Positions 39,346 through 47,935 of a DNA stretch of 64,000 nt are shown here, piece by piece. The translations under genes and the position numbers were made by a program. The stretch is taken from assembly GCF_003044065.1 (NCBI RefSeq), contig NZ_PZJJ01000005.1, forward strand, positions 117,110 to 181,109, given 5' to 3'. Source of the DNA: Alkalicoccus saliphilus. Its GTDB lineage: Bacteria > Bacillota > Bacilli > Bacillales > Salisediminibacteriaceae. The notes below the pieces were generated by a model. It saw nothing but the letters and a program-made list of their open reading frames with translations, searched no databases and was not told where the DNA came from. How positions within the stretch are numbered: the stretch's first letter is position 1; each line of letters starts with the position of its first letter.

Positions 39346-40272
39346 TTATTGTTTTTCAGCTATACGAAGCTTTGCTGAATGAGCACGGTTGTTTTTTTCG
39401 AGCTCTTCAGGAGATGCAGTAACAGGTTTTCTTGTGATCAATTTTAATACGGGCTCCATTCCATCCGGTATAACAGGCAGACCTTTGGGAAGTTCCGGCA
39501 GGCTGCTGAGCTGCTTAAAGAATTTTTTACATATCCGGTCTTCAAGTGAATGAAACGTTATAACAGCTATTCTGCCGCCGGGGGCAAGCAGATCAACTGC
39601 CTGTTTCAAAGCGTTCTCCAATACTCCGAGTTCATCGTTCACAGCTATCCGAAAAGCCTGGAACGTCCGTTTAGCCGGATGCCCGCCTGTCCGCCGCGCA
39701 GGAGCAGGGATTGCATCTTTAATAATTTCCACCAGCTCAAACGTCGTTTCAATTGGCTTTATTTCTCTCGCTTTTTCGATTTTTCGCGCAATCTGTTTTG
39801 CAAACTTTTCTTCTCCGTAAGTATGTATAATCCTATGGAGATCCTGAAAGCTCCAGGTATTAATTATTTTCCCGGCAGTCAGTTCCTGACGCTGATCCAT
39901 TCTCATATCCAGAGGAGCGTCATAACGGTAGCTGAAACCGCGTTCAGGAACATCAAATTGAGGGGAGGAGACGCCGAGATCGAACATTATTCCATCAACC
40001 TGAGTGATACCTTCTCTGTTCAAAGCTTCAGTCATACCGCTGAAATTGGATAGAATAAAGCGGATGTTCGGTGAATTCAACCTTTTTCTTGCGGCATTAA
40101 GTGCCGCTTCGTCCTGATCAAAGGCATAAAGCATTCCTGACTCTGAAAGTTCTCCAAGAAGACGTTCGCTGTGTCCTCCTCCACCGAGTGTACAATCTAC
40201 ATAAGTCCCGTCAGGCTTAATATTCAAACCTTCTACTGTTTCTTCTTTTAGTACGGTTTCATGCTCAAACAA
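39346..40272 (-). CDS. rsmH: 16S rRNA (cytosine1402-N4)-methyltransferase RsmH
   Basis: A 308-residue SAM methyltransferase with the N-terminal [17 protein letters not shown] motif [13 protein letters not shown] (residues 27-39), [14 protein letters not shown], and a C-terminal part containing [15 protein letters not shown]. It methylates C1402 of 16S rRNA. The start is a TTG at 40272 (Met-Phe-Glu-His, as in Bacillus MraW), with GAGGAGGG upstream. Second gene of the division and cell wall cluster, 22 bases after mraZ. Confidence 0.95.
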   Translation of the reverse strand: MFEHETVLKEETVEGLNIKPDGTYVDCTLGGGGHSERLLGELSESGMLYAFDQDEAALNAARKRLNSPNIRFILSNFSGMTEALNREGITQVDGIMFDLGVSSPQFDVPERGFSYRYDAPLDMRMDQRQELTAGKIINTWSFQDLHRIIHTYGEEKFAKQIARKIEKAREIKPIETTFELVEIIKDAIPAPARRTGGHPAKRTFQAFRIAVNDELGVLENALKQAVDLLAPGGRIAVITFHSLEDRICKKFFKQLSSLPELPKGLPVIPDGMEPVLKLITRKPVTASPEELEKNNRAHSAKLRIAEKQ

Positions 40273-40294
40273 AAGCTCCTGCCCTCCTCACTTC

Positions 40295-40723
40295 TTATTC
40301 CATATCAAAAAGTCCTTCAGCAATTTCTGCAAATGACTCTGTGGAATTTTCCACATAATTTTCCCATTCATTTTTATCCCAAATTTCAACTCTTGAGGAA
40401 ACTCCAATAATCACACACTCTTTTTCAATACCTGCATGTTTTCTAAGAACAGGAGGAATATTGATACGATTCTGTTTATCCAGTTCACATTCTGATGCAC
40501 CTGAAAAAAAGAATCGGGTAAATGCCCTGGCATCCTTTTTAGTGAAAGGTAGTTCCTGCAGTTTATTTTCTAATTTTTCCCATTCATTTAGAGGGTACAC
40601 AAACAAGCATTTATCCATTCCGCGGGTTACTACGAAAGAGGCTCCTAAATTATTCCGGAATTTAGACGGAATAATAATCCTGCCTTTGCTGTCCAGTTGA
40701 TGTTCAAATTCACCGATGAACAT
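40295..40723 (-). CDS. mraZ: MraZ: transcriptional regulator of the dcw cluster
   Basis: A 142-residue protein of two tandem SpoVT/AbrB-type halves, each containing the DxxGR-like motif ([14 protein letters not shown] and [14 protein letters not shown]). MraZ forms a ring and represses its own operon by binding short direct repeats upstream, which are visible here at 40740-40784. AAGGAGAGG precedes the ATG. It heads the mraZ-rsmH-ftsL-pbpB unit. Confidence 0.95.
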   Translation of the reverse strand: MFIGEFEHQLDSKGRIIIPSKFRNNLGASFVVTRGMDKCLFVYPLNEWEKLENKLQELPFTKKDARAFTRFFFSGASECELDKQNRINIPPVLRKHAGIEKECVIIGVSSRVEIWDKNEWENYVENSTESFAEIAEGLFDME

Positions 40724-40739
40724 TCAGGCCCTCTCCTTT

Positions 40740-40784
40740 CCACCGCTTAACACTAATTTACCACAACTCTCCACTTTCTACCAC
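40740..40784 (-). promoter_or_regulatory. MraZ operator: GTGG direct repeats at 10-base spacing
   Basis: On the minus strand GTGG occurs at 40781-40784, 40771-40774 and 40761-40764, exactly 10 bases apart. A degenerate copy lies at 40751-40754 and another GTGG at 40740-40743. Equally spaced GTGG-type repeats just upstream of mraZ are the known MraZ binding arrangement in Firmicutes and Mollicutes. Confidence 0.75.
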
Positions 40785-41126
40785 TTAAATTGAAACATTC
40801 ATAAAATTTTCAGAATCACGCGTTTTTTTATCCCTGCCTGATCCGACTATTTATGTACCGGCCGTGTCACGAGAATATAAGACACGGGTATTATGATGGC
40901 TGAAAAGGTCTCTGCTTCGCCGGCAGACAAGGATTATTTTAAGAAATTCATAATAATATCAGGGAGACTCCTTCAAAACTGTTGTACTTTGAAAATTAAC
41001 ATCCCTGCAGAAGTTTTTACACGTGGTGCTTTTTCTTTTTATATTGTTTTACACCATTTTAATAATACAAGAAAATATCAGGGAAGACGACTCCACTTAT
41101 TAAACACTTCCAGATGGCAGACAAAT
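40785..41126. other. Intergenic region between bshC and mraZ, no gene seen
   Basis: AT-rich upstream region of mraZ. I see an 11-base direct repeat AATATCAGGGA at about 40956-40966 and 41074-41084, and GTGTC...GACAC half-palindromes near 40865-40885, but no supported gene. The mraZ promoter must lie here; I could not fix it. Confidence 0.4.
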
Positions 41127-41167
41127 CAAAAAAAGCCTGAAGGCAGATTTCTGCACATCAGACTTTC
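41127..41167 (-). terminator. Terminator after bshC
   Basis: An imperfect long hairpin (AGTCTGA...GTGCAG with CTGC...TCAGGCT) followed by seven T's on the minus strand. Confidence 0.7.
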
Positions 41168-41170
41168 GTG

Positions 41171-42787
41171 TTATAAATATGCTGTAAAATGGGAAGGTTC
41201 GCCATTATCCTGTTTTACAACATTTTGAGTCAGCCGCTCCACCAGATCATTACCATAATTATTCAAAAATGGATGAATGTTCAAAAATCGCTCCTGCTTA
41301 TTTTTCTCCGGGAAAATTTCTGCTTCCAAGGCTTCAAGGCGTTTTAAATGAACAGCTTCTTCTTCTTCCAGGGCTTTATTATAATCTTTTCGGTAATCTT
41401 CCATTAACTTTTTCCATTTCTTCATATACCGTTCATGCAGCTGTTCCCTTGTACGCTGACTCCCGCCCATTTCCAGTAACAACTGAAGTTCCTCAGATAC
41501 TTTTGATTCCACATTTTCAATGAGTTTTTCCGAATGTGCCCCATCCGCATCTTCAAGTCTCTTCTGCCTGATTTCCTTTGTACCTCTGTTGATTACATCC
41601 TTTAGATTTATCCCGTATTGATTGAGCGTTTTTTCAGATTTTCTTGAAACGAATGTAATTGAATGACGGGGTTTTACTAAAGGCATACGGTGTCCAAAGG
41701 AATGAAAGACTTCTTTCAAAGTCCCCCAGTAATGCAGTTCCCCTGCTCCAGCTATAAAAGTATGAACAGGCAGGATTAAATCCTGCATAACCGGACGGCT
41801 TACCACATTATTGCTTAGTCCGCCTTTCTTAATAAGAGCAGCTGATATCTCTTCTTCGTTCCATAAATGATCCTCACCTTTTTTCCACCATCTGCTCCCA
41901 TCAGATTGAAGAAGATAACGCTGATTATTTTCTTCTATAAACAAGTGAGCGTTGTTTGGATCTATAGCAATTGGCTCCCCGAAACCTTTTTCATACATCT
42001 TTTCTGCCTGAGAGCTAAAGGCACGCCGCATCGTCGTATTGTTTCTTACCATTTCGGAGAAATATTCCTTTTCTATTTCCCGGATCTCCGGATCATGAGC
42101 GTCCATCACTACAAGCCCGCTTCCTTTAAACAGCCTGTAAAGCACTTCTGCACACCATTCTGTATAAGTAAGATCTTTTTTTATGTCGTCCAGCAGCCCT
42201 TTTTTTATTTCTTGTGTTTCTGAAGTCTCCGGCATGCTTTTCAATGCCTCGTAGACAGCCTCCAGGGCCGCTTCCTTATTAATAATTCTTTCACTCGCAG
42301 GTGTTTTAATATCGTTTCGTTCTTTTATTTTTATTTTACTAATATTATTTTTGTCGTGAAAAAACGTATGATTTATTTCGTCTATATCATGATCTTCTCC
42401 AGCTATCCAGAATACAGGAATTACAGGCCGTTCAAGTTCACGTTCCAACCGCCTGGATTCAGAAATAATGGAAACGATTTTATGTATCGTGTATAAAGGA
42501 CCAGTAAGAAGTCCCGCCTGCTGCCCTCCTACGACAGCTACTGAATCCTCCTGAAGCAGACGCTCCGTCTGGAAAAGTGCCTGTTCGCACGGAAAAGACC
42601 GTCTTTGAAAAGATTGCAGCGCCGATACAACTTTGTCTCTATTAAAAGTGAGTTTGTCCAGTTCATCGGCTCGTTCCTGCGTTTCGTTCAGCTGATAGTC
42701 ATAAAAAGATATAATCTCGCTGTCAGCGTTTAAATACCGCCCCGCATATGTATCCGGTTCAAATAACCTCGTCTTTTTCAGCTCCAT
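41171..42787 (-). CDS. bshC: Bacillithiol synthase (cysteine-adding enzyme)
   Basis: A 538-residue protein of the BshC (YllA) family, adjacent to mraZ as in B. subtilis. Recognisable segments are VVGGQQAGLLTGPLYTIHK, FWIAGEDHDIDEINH and PVMQDLILPVHTFIAGAGE, which form the nucleotide-binding core, with a long charged coiled-coil near the C-terminus (about residues 400-500). It adds Cys to GlcN-malate to make bacillithiol, the main low-molecular-weight thiol of Bacillus. Its presence supports placement in the Bacillaceae. Confidence 0.94.
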   Translation of the reverse strand: MELKKTRLFEPDTYAGRYLNADSEIISFYDYQLNETQERADELDKLTFNRDKVVSALQSFQRRSFPCEQALFQTERLLQEDSVAVVGGQQAGLLTGPLYTIHKIVSIISESRRLERELERPVIPVFWIAGEDHDIDEINHTFFHDKNNISKIKIKERNDIKTPASERIINKEAALEAVYEALKSMPETSETQEIKKGLLDDIKKDLTYTEWCAEVLYRLFKGSGLVVMDAHDPEIREIEKEYFSEMVRNNTTMRRAFSSQAEKMYEKGFGEPIAIDPNNAHLFIEENNQRYLLQSDGSRWWKKGEDHLWNEEEISAALIKKGGLSNNVVSRPVMQDLILPVHTFIAGAGELHYWGTLKEVFHSFGHRMPLVKPRHSITFVSRKSEKTLNQYGINLKDVINRGTKEIRQKRLEDADGAHSEKLIENVESKVSEELQLLLEMGGSQRTREQLHERYMKKWKKLMEDYRKDYNKALEEEEAVHLKRLEALEAEIFPEKNKQERFLNIHPFLNNYGNDLVERLTQNVVKQDNGEPSHFTAYL

Positions 42788-42890
42788 TTAAAGTCAACCT
42801 TTCTCCTAAAGTCCCGTCAATTATAGCAGAGACTTTCCCCCCCTCCAAAATATCGGCTCAAAATGCACGAATTCCCCGGGCATAAGTTTT

Positions 42891-43760
42891 TTAATCTCTG
42901 CGGATAACCCGGGAACTCACTTTGTTCTTAACAGCTTCTACAATGCGGAGGTTTTCAGAAACAGCTATATTTTGATTTGTTCCTTCTTTTATAATCCAGC
43001 CGTTGATACTTTCGAGTTCAAGAGCCCGCCCTTTTTTATAATCCATAAGCATCGAAGAGTAATTAAGTTTCGTACTCTCGATAATTTCCTCCACAAAAGC
43101 CCAGCTGCTTTTCGGCATATTCAAAACTTCTGCAGCTTCTTCAAATAATTTATATGCTTCTTCCTTTGCTTTTGTATTTTCCAGCAGATAACCGTTTCTC
43201 GTTTCATAAAGAACGGTTAAAGGATTCACCACAGCATTTACTAACAGTTTCTTTTTCAGCTGCAACTGAATATTATCTGTCCACTCTGCGTTCATTGGTG
43301 CTCCTGTTTTTTCCAGCATTTCAATGAATCCGGACTTCACACTTCCTCCGATAATAAATTTCCCGCTGCCTGTATGTATCACCTCCGCGGGTCCTTTACG
43401 GACAGCTCCATGTGTTACTATACTGAATAAAGGGGCAGAATGAAACTTTTCAGCAAGCTCTGTATGTCCCATACCGTTTTGAATAAACAGCCACGGGACT
43501 TCAGCAGGAATATTACTGTTTAAAATTTCTTCAAGGTGATATTGTTTCACAGCTATTATTACAGCCTCCGGTTTCCAGCTGGAAGAGTCCGTTGATGCCT
43601 TAACTTCCCATATCTCACCATCCATCTTTAAACCGTCTTCATTTATTGCTTCTGCCTGCTTTTCAGTCCGCGTGCGAATCATGACATTGCAGCCCGCCTG
43701 CTTTAAAAAAACAGCAGACAGAAGCCCGACAGCTCCTCCTCCAATTATCATAATATCCAT
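42891..43760 (-). CDS. 2-Dehydropantoate 2-reductase (PanE/ApbA family, YlbQ)
   Basis: A 289-residue protein with an N-terminal NADPH-binding Rossmann fold (IMIIGGGAVGLLSAVFL, residues 3-19), the family segment VNAVVNPLTVL with its catalytic-type Lys upstream (KKKLLVNAV), and a C-terminal domain with ELESINGWI, typical of PanE. It would reduce ketopantoate to pantoate for coenzyme A synthesis. Its place next to bshC matches ylbQ. CAGGAGG precedes the start. Some ApbA-family members act on other keto acids. Confidence 0.85.
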   Translation of the reverse strand: MDIMIIGGGAVGLLSAVFLKQAGCNVMIRTRTEKQAEAINEDGLKMDGEIWEVKASTDSSSWKPEAVIIAVKQYHLEEILNSNIPAEVPWLFIQNGMGHTELAEKFHSAPLFSIVTHGAVRKGPAEVIHTGSGKFIIGGSVKSGFIEMLEKTGAPMNAEWTDNIQLQLKKKLLVNAVVNPLTVLYETRNGYLLENTKAKEEAYKLFEEAAEVLNMPKSSWAFVEEIIESTKLNYSSMLMDYKKGRALELESINGWIIKEGTNQNIAVSENLRIVEAVKNKVSSRVIRRD

Positions 43761-43815
43761 ATAAATGCCTCCTGCAATTAAATATTTTATTAATGTACGA
43801 TGTCATCACTTTCAT

Positions 43816-43833
43816 CTGTGAAATATTTCATAT
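43816..43833. promoter_or_regulatory. Rex-box-like palindrome between panE-like gene and ylbP
   Basis: CTGTGAAATATTTCATAT matches the Rex consensus TTGTGAAATATTTCACAA at 15 of 18 positions and contains the perfect 12-base palindrome TGAAATATTTCA. It touches a TATAAT at 43833-43838 that may be the ylbP -10 box. Whether Rex binds here is not known. Confidence 0.4.
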
Positions 43834-43907
43834 ATAATAACAGATAACGCTTACATAGTCATACCATGTCTCAGCGATTTTGTTAAAGAAAGTGGAGGGA
43901 CCGCTCT

Positions 43908-44381
43908 ATGGAGAAACACGAAGTAGTACGTCTTCGCATTAACTTCAAAACTTTGGAAGAATTTGAAAACTTCCGCGAGTATGGCGTTCAGGAATTATCA
44001 ATGAAAGAAGACCTTCAGGATAACATTGTGGAAAATGACAGCGAATCTCCTTTTTATGGAATTTATTTTGGAGACAAGCTCGTAGCAAGAATGAGTCTTT
44101 ACAGAATAGAAGCTAAGTTTGACCGTTATTTTGATCCCCCGCAGGATTACTTGGAACTATGGAAAATGGAAGTTCTTCCAGGGTTTCAGAATAAAGGGAT
44201 TGGCAAAGCTCTAGTAGACTTCGCTAAATCGGAAGGTCTTCCTGTTAAGACGAATGCCCGTCAGCGCTCTGATGAGTTTTGGAAGAAACAAGGTTTCGAA
44301 CCTATTACTTACGATGAAGCACGGGATAAAGGGGAAAATCCTTACGTCTGGTTTCCGTCAGGGGTAGGAGAACAGAAATAA
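43908..44381 (+). CDS. ylbP: GNAT family N-acetyltransferase (YlbP)
   Basis: A 157-residue GNAT-fold protein. The acetyl-CoA-binding motif is LPGFQNKGIGKALVDFA (near residues 94-110) with the preceding beta strand LELWKMEVL, and the C-terminal FWKKQGFEP is the usual end of the fold. The sequence and its place opposite the panE-like gene match B. subtilis YlbP, whose substrate is unknown. GGAGGG precedes the ATG. A terminator follows. Confidence 0.88.
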   Translation: MEKHEVVRLRINFKTLEEFENFREYGVQELSMKEDLQDNIVENDSESPFYGIYFGDKLVARMSLYRIEAKFDRYFDPPQDYLELWKMEVLPGFQNKGIGKALVDFAKSEGLPVKTNARQRSDEFWKKQGFEPITYDEARDKGENPYVWFPSGVGEQK

Positions 44382-44390
44382 CTTATAATG

Positions 44391-44428
44391 AAGCTGTCTC
44401 TGGTGTTCAATCCGGGACAGCTTTTTTT
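44391..44428 (+). terminator. Terminator after ylbP
   Basis: AAGCTGTCTC (44391-44400) pairs with GGGACAGCTT (44413-44422), including a G-T pair, then a run of T's. Confidence 0.75.
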
Positions 44429-44524
44429 GAGGCTTATGCCTAATGCCCCCCATCAGCCCAACGAAAGGCTGCTGCCAGTATCTTTCGGCATATCGTCTGT
44501 AATTAAACACTCAGGTTCTAATTA

Positions 44525-45283
44525 TCAAGACTTTTTCCAGCCTTTACCTTCATTCTTTTTACGAAGAAAAGACTCCACCGCATGATGATGTTCCTCAGAT
44601 TCCCACATCTCAGAGCAGAGATATGCTTCTTCTTCCATATTATCCATAACTTTATAATTTTTTAAATGATGTTTGTATTTTTTAATAATACCAGCTGATA
44701 CCGGCCAGTCAATTTTTTCTATCAATTCATCTATTGTATAGGCAGTTCCATCTGCAAAACCGGTCTGCAGCAGCTTCTCTGAGTTAATTCTTTCAGCAGA
44801 AACCAGCATTTTCAAAGCACGCCCATATCCAACTTTTTCTTTTGCGAGGGCTGCCCCTCCCCATCCGGTAGTCAGCGAAAGTTTTCCCTGTATAAATCCA
44901 AGCGAAGTTCGCGGGGAAACGTAAATCAAATCTCCCGCAGAAGCAAGCTCCGCCCCTCCGCCTACAGCGGCTCCATCTACATATGTAATAACCAGGGTTG
45001 AAAGCGAAGATATCCTGCGAAGAACTTTATTCATCGGCAGCAGCATCGTTCTTGCCTCTGCTGCCGTACGAAGTCCATGAAAAGCCTCCAGATCCCCACC
45101 GCTGCAGAAAGACCCACCGCTTCCAGTAATAATAAGCGCTCGTATATCTTTTCTATTTTCAATTTCATCCAAATATTTTTCAAAAAGGTGAATCACTTCA
45201 AAATCAACAGCATTTTTCGCCTCCGGGCGATTTATTTTCCAGATCATCAGTCCATTGTTTGTTTCCTCTTTCAGTAATTTCAT
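44525..45283 (-). CDS. Enoyl-CoA hydratase/isomerase family protein
   Basis: A 252-residue crotonase-fold protein. The oxyanion-hole segments GSGGSFCSGGDLEAF (near residue 62) and DGAAVGGGAELAS (near residue 107) are present, and the N-terminal INRPEAKNAVD is typical. AAGGAG precedes the ATG at 45283. It could be a hydratase or an isomerase of acyl-CoA intermediates, or a related member such as a 3-hydroxyisobutyryl-CoA hydrolase-like enzyme. In B. subtilis this place holds ylbO (rsfA), a sporulation regulator, so the gene has arrived in, or been exposed at, an altered junction. Confidence 0.85.
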   Translation of the reverse strand: MKLLKEETNNGLMIWKINRPEAKNAVDFEVIHLFEKYLDEIENRKDIRALIITGSGGSFCSGGDLEAFHGLRTAAEARTMLLPMNKVLRRISSLSTLVITYVDGAAVGGGAELASAGDLIYVSPRTSLGFIQGKLSLTTGWGGAALAKEKVGYGRALKMLVSAERINSEKLLQTGFADGTAYTIDELIEKIDWPVSAGIIKKYKHHLKNYKVMDNMEEEAYLCSEMWESEEHHHAVESFLRKKNEGKGWKKS

Positions 45284-45499
45284 ATTAAGCTCCTTTGTAT
45301 GCGCTGACATTTTAAAAGACAGAAGTGTGCTGCCAGGACTGGAGGCAGTCCGGCCCGCAAACTATTTCAAATTTCTTCAGCAGTACAGCAGCACGAATTT
45401 ATCGATGATTAAACAGCGGCTAAGTTTATTACTGAAAATATATCGTTTCTGAATTTTAAAAAGCTGAAAATTTTTCAAAACCCGCCTGATTACCAATAC

Positions 45500-45532
45500 A
45501 AAAAAGCAGGAAGGTTCACCGCCTTCCTGCTT
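45500..45532 (-). terminator. Terminator after rpmF
   Basis: GCAGGAAGG (45506-45514) pairs with CCTTCCTGC (45522-45530), with a T-run on the minus strand. Confidence 0.85.
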
Positions 45533-45537
45533 CAATC

Positions 45538-45711
45538 TTATTTGCTTACTACGTCACGGCCTTTATAAGATCCGCATGATTTACATACACGGTGGGAGAG
45601 TTTCATCTCTCCGCAATCAGGACATTCCACCATTCCTGGTACGCGTAGTTTCAAGTGAGTCCGACGCTTATTTTTACGGGTTTTACTTGTTTTACGAAAA
45701 GGTACTGCCAT
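45538..45711 (-). CDS. rpmF: 50S ribosomal protein L32
   Basis: A 57-residue basic protein, [17 protein letters not shown] at the start, with two zinc-binding Cys pairs (CPDC and CKSC), the zinc-containing form of L32. AAGGAGG precedes the ATG at 45711. Co-transcribed with ylbN from a consensus promoter, the usual pairing. Confidence 0.96.
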   Translation of the reverse strand: MAVPFRKTSKTRKNKRRTHLKLRVPGMVECPDCGEMKLSHRVCKSCGSYKGRDVVSK

Positions 45712-45731
45712 GAGTCCCACCTCCTTGAAGA

Positions 45732-46250
45732 TCATTCATTGTTTTTAAAATAGTCTTCCAGCTTAGCAAGCCTTGGATCTACTTTCTGCCCGGCAGAAGG
45801 TGATTCTTCTTCCGCCTGCAGTTCCCAACCCTCACCTGTATTGGGTGCAGGGCCTGTGGGTTCACCGCTGAAAACACGGAGAGGTTTTTCCAGAAGGATT
45901 CTCTCCATAACATACGGCTTTAAGTCGACCGTGTTATTAGTCAATTCGTGAACATCGTCATCCTCATCGAAGGTGGCCCGCTCCGACAATTGGAAGGATT
46001 CCACTGCGTCAATGGAAAATGGATATTCCACATCATTCAGTGTACGTGCACAGGGAAGAATCATTTTTCCACTGATATTCAGTATAAAAGTAGCAAGATC
46101 TTTTGATACTGATCCGTGGCCCTGAACCTGAACTTCACTTATGTCACGAATCTCACGGTCTCTTTGTTTTAATTCTTCTGCATCGACCGATTCATCCAGA
46201 TGCAGCTCTTTGTCCCGGTAGGAAAACAGCTGCTGTATCGACCATTTCAT
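45732..46250 (-). CDS. ylbN: YlbN/YceD family (DUF177) protein
   Basis: A 172-residue soluble protein with the DUF177 core: a strand-rich first part ([32 protein letters not shown] split by conserved CAR) followed by [10 protein letters not shown] and an acidic middle ([10 protein letters not shown]). The family is tied to 23S rRNA accumulation and ribosome assembly and is usually paired with rpmF, as here. GAGGTGA precedes the ATG. The usual first Cys pair of the family is reduced to a single Cys in LPCARTL. Confidence 0.9.
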   Translation of the reverse strand: MKWSIQQLFSYRDKELHLDESVDAEELKQRDREIRDISEVQVQGHGSVSKDLATFILNISGKMILPCARTLNDVEYPFSIDAVESFQLSERATFDEDDDVHELTNNTVDLKPYVMERILLEKPLRVFSGEPTGPAPNTGEGWELQAEEESPSAGQKVDPRLAKLEDYFKNNE

Positions 46251-46278
46251 TTATATTCACCTCAAGACAACAAATGTA

Positions 46279-46307
46279 ATTATATCGCTGTAAAAATCAA
46301 TTGTCAA
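46279..46307 (-). promoter_or_regulatory. Consensus sigma-A promoter for ylbN-rpmF
   Basis: Perfect TTGACA (46302-46307) and TATAAT (46279-46284) on the minus strand with exactly 17 bases between, 29 bases before the ylbN start. The best promoter match in the window, as expected for a ribosomal protein gene. Confidence 0.88.
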
Positions 46308-46431
46308 GGTAATCTCTTTACATTCTTTTTTCGGTTTATTCTTAAATAATTTCCCTTTAACAACCTCCCTTAAGTAGTAATTGTTGTATAATGAACAGGA
46401 TTTAAACTGTACAGAAAGATGGTGCATATAA

Positions 46432-47622
46432 ATGAAAGTTCTTGGAGTTATTGTTGAGTATAATCCATTTCATCACGGTCATGCCTACCATCTGCAGACA
46501 GCTAAAAACCTTTTGAAGCCCGACGTAACGATCGCTGTAATGAGCGGTTCTTTTCTTCAAAGAGGAGAACCGGCATTAACCGACAAATGGACGAGAGCTG
46601 AAATGGCTCTCAGCCAGGGTGTGGATATTGTTATGGAACTTCCCTATTCCTCGGCCGTACAAAAGGCAGATTACTTTGCTGAGGGCTCTGTAGCTATCCT
46701 CAAAGAAATGGGAGTCACTGATATTTGTTTCGGAAGCGAATCAGGAGACATTTCTATCTTTTACCGTACCCTTCATCTTTTAAAGGAAAACGAGAAAATT
46801 ATTAATAAGGAAACACAAAAATACCTGCGCACCGGAAAAAGTTATCCCCGCAGCTTTTCTGAAGCTTTTCACTCGATGTTTCCTGAAGAAAAATCGCTCG
46901 ATTTAACCCTTCCGAATAATATTCTCGGCTATCATTACGTTAAAGCAGCTTCGGATACAAGTATTTCAATGCATACTATCCAGAGAAAAGGAGCAGGCTA
47001 TCATGACGAAAAACCTTCCGACGCCTCTTCGATTGCCAGTGCTACAGCTTTACGAACGATGATTGCAAAAGGAAAAAAGCTTCAAAGTCTTGCCGCATAC
47101 GTACCAGCTTCCACACTTGATCTTCTGTCAGCTTATAAAAAGCAGTACGGAATACTGCACAGCTGGGAAAATTATTATCCAATGCTTCAATATGCTCTTT
47201 TCAGAACTTCTCCTGAGGAATTAAAAGGAATTTACGAGTGTGAGGAAGGGCTTGAGCACCGATTAATGAAATACCGTACTGCCGAAAGCTTCGCTGAATT
47301 TTTGGATAATCTAAAGACGAAAAGATACACTCGTACACGCCTTCAGCGTCTCAGTACACATATATTGCACGGTGTTACAAAGGATGAAGTAAAGCAGGCA
47401 TCAGGAAAGCCCTCCTCGCTCCGACTTCTTGGGATGAATAAAAAAGGGCAGCAGTACTTAAACCGAAAAAAGAAAACTTTATCTCTTCCTCTTTTATCCA
47501 GAGCAGGAGAAGCTGAGACAATGGCAGATCAATTAACCGTACGTTCAGGAGATATTCATTCTCTTGCTGTGGACAGTCGCAACAGACAATTTGAACATAA
47601 GCGCCGAATCATCATTCTATAA
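46432..47622 (+). CDS. tmcAL: tRNA(Met) cytidine acetate ligase TmcAL (YlbM)
   Basis: A 396-residue protein. The N-terminal nucleotidyltransferase motif VIVEYNPFHHGHAYHL has the HxGH-type histidines, followed by VAVMSGSFLQRGEPAL-like segment (IAVMSGSFLQRGEP). TmcAL makes N4-acetylcytidine at the anticodon wobble base of elongator tRNA-Met using acetate and ATP. It is transcribed divergently from ylbN, as in B. subtilis. The ribosome binding site (AGATGGTG) is weak. A strong hairpin follows. Confidence 0.93.
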   Translation: MKVLGVIVEYNPFHHGHAYHLQTAKNLLKPDVTIAVMSGSFLQRGEPALTDKWTRAEMALSQGVDIVMELPYSSAVQKADYFAEGSVAILKEMGVTDICFGSESGDISIFYRTLHLLKENEKIINKETQKYLRTGKSYPRSFSEAFHSMFPEEKSLDLTLPNNILGYHYVKAASDTSISMHTIQRKGAGYHDEKPSDASSIASATALRTMIAKGKKLQSLAAYVPASTLDLLSAYKKQYGILHSWENYYPMLQYALFRTSPEELKGIYECEEGLEHRLMKYRTAESFAEFLDNLKTKRYTRTRLQRLSTHILHGVTKDEVKQASGKPSSLRLLGMNKKGQQYLNRKKKTLSLPLLSRAGEAETMADQLTVRSGDIHSLAVDSRNRQFEHKRRIIIL

Positions 47623-47660
47623 CTTGGAGTACGCTTTTGCATGTAAAACCCTGTTAGTAA

Positions 47661-47705
47661 CAAAAGCTGTTAAAAGTCGGAGTATCCGACTTTTAACAGC
47701 TTTTG
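47661..47705. terminator. Perfect 20-bp hairpin between tmcAL and ylbL
   Basis: The arms at 47661-47680 and 47686-47705 are exactly complementary with a 5-base loop. It lies between convergent genes and each arm ends in T's or A's, so it should terminate both. The stretch 47706-47935 beyond it shows no gene. Confidence 0.8.
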
Positions 47706-47935
47706 TGATTAATTCTGATTAATTTTAGGGTGTTCTGGAAATCAAGAAGCATGTTCGCTTCTACGGGGAGGCACTTATTATACAAATAGAAATTCTTTTT
47801 GCTGATAAAAAGCCCCTATCTTTACAATTATTAATAAAACCGAAGCAGAAACCTGTGAGGCCCGTGGAAGAAGCAGTTAGGCATCTGAAAAGTTCAAGAA
47901 ATTTCTTCCGGCCATCACCAAACTTACATAGTTTT

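Noticed and set aside
40893..41228. 111-codon plus-strand frame between mraZ and bshC
   Set aside because: It overlaps the bshC end and its terminator, and its composition does not look like a protein.
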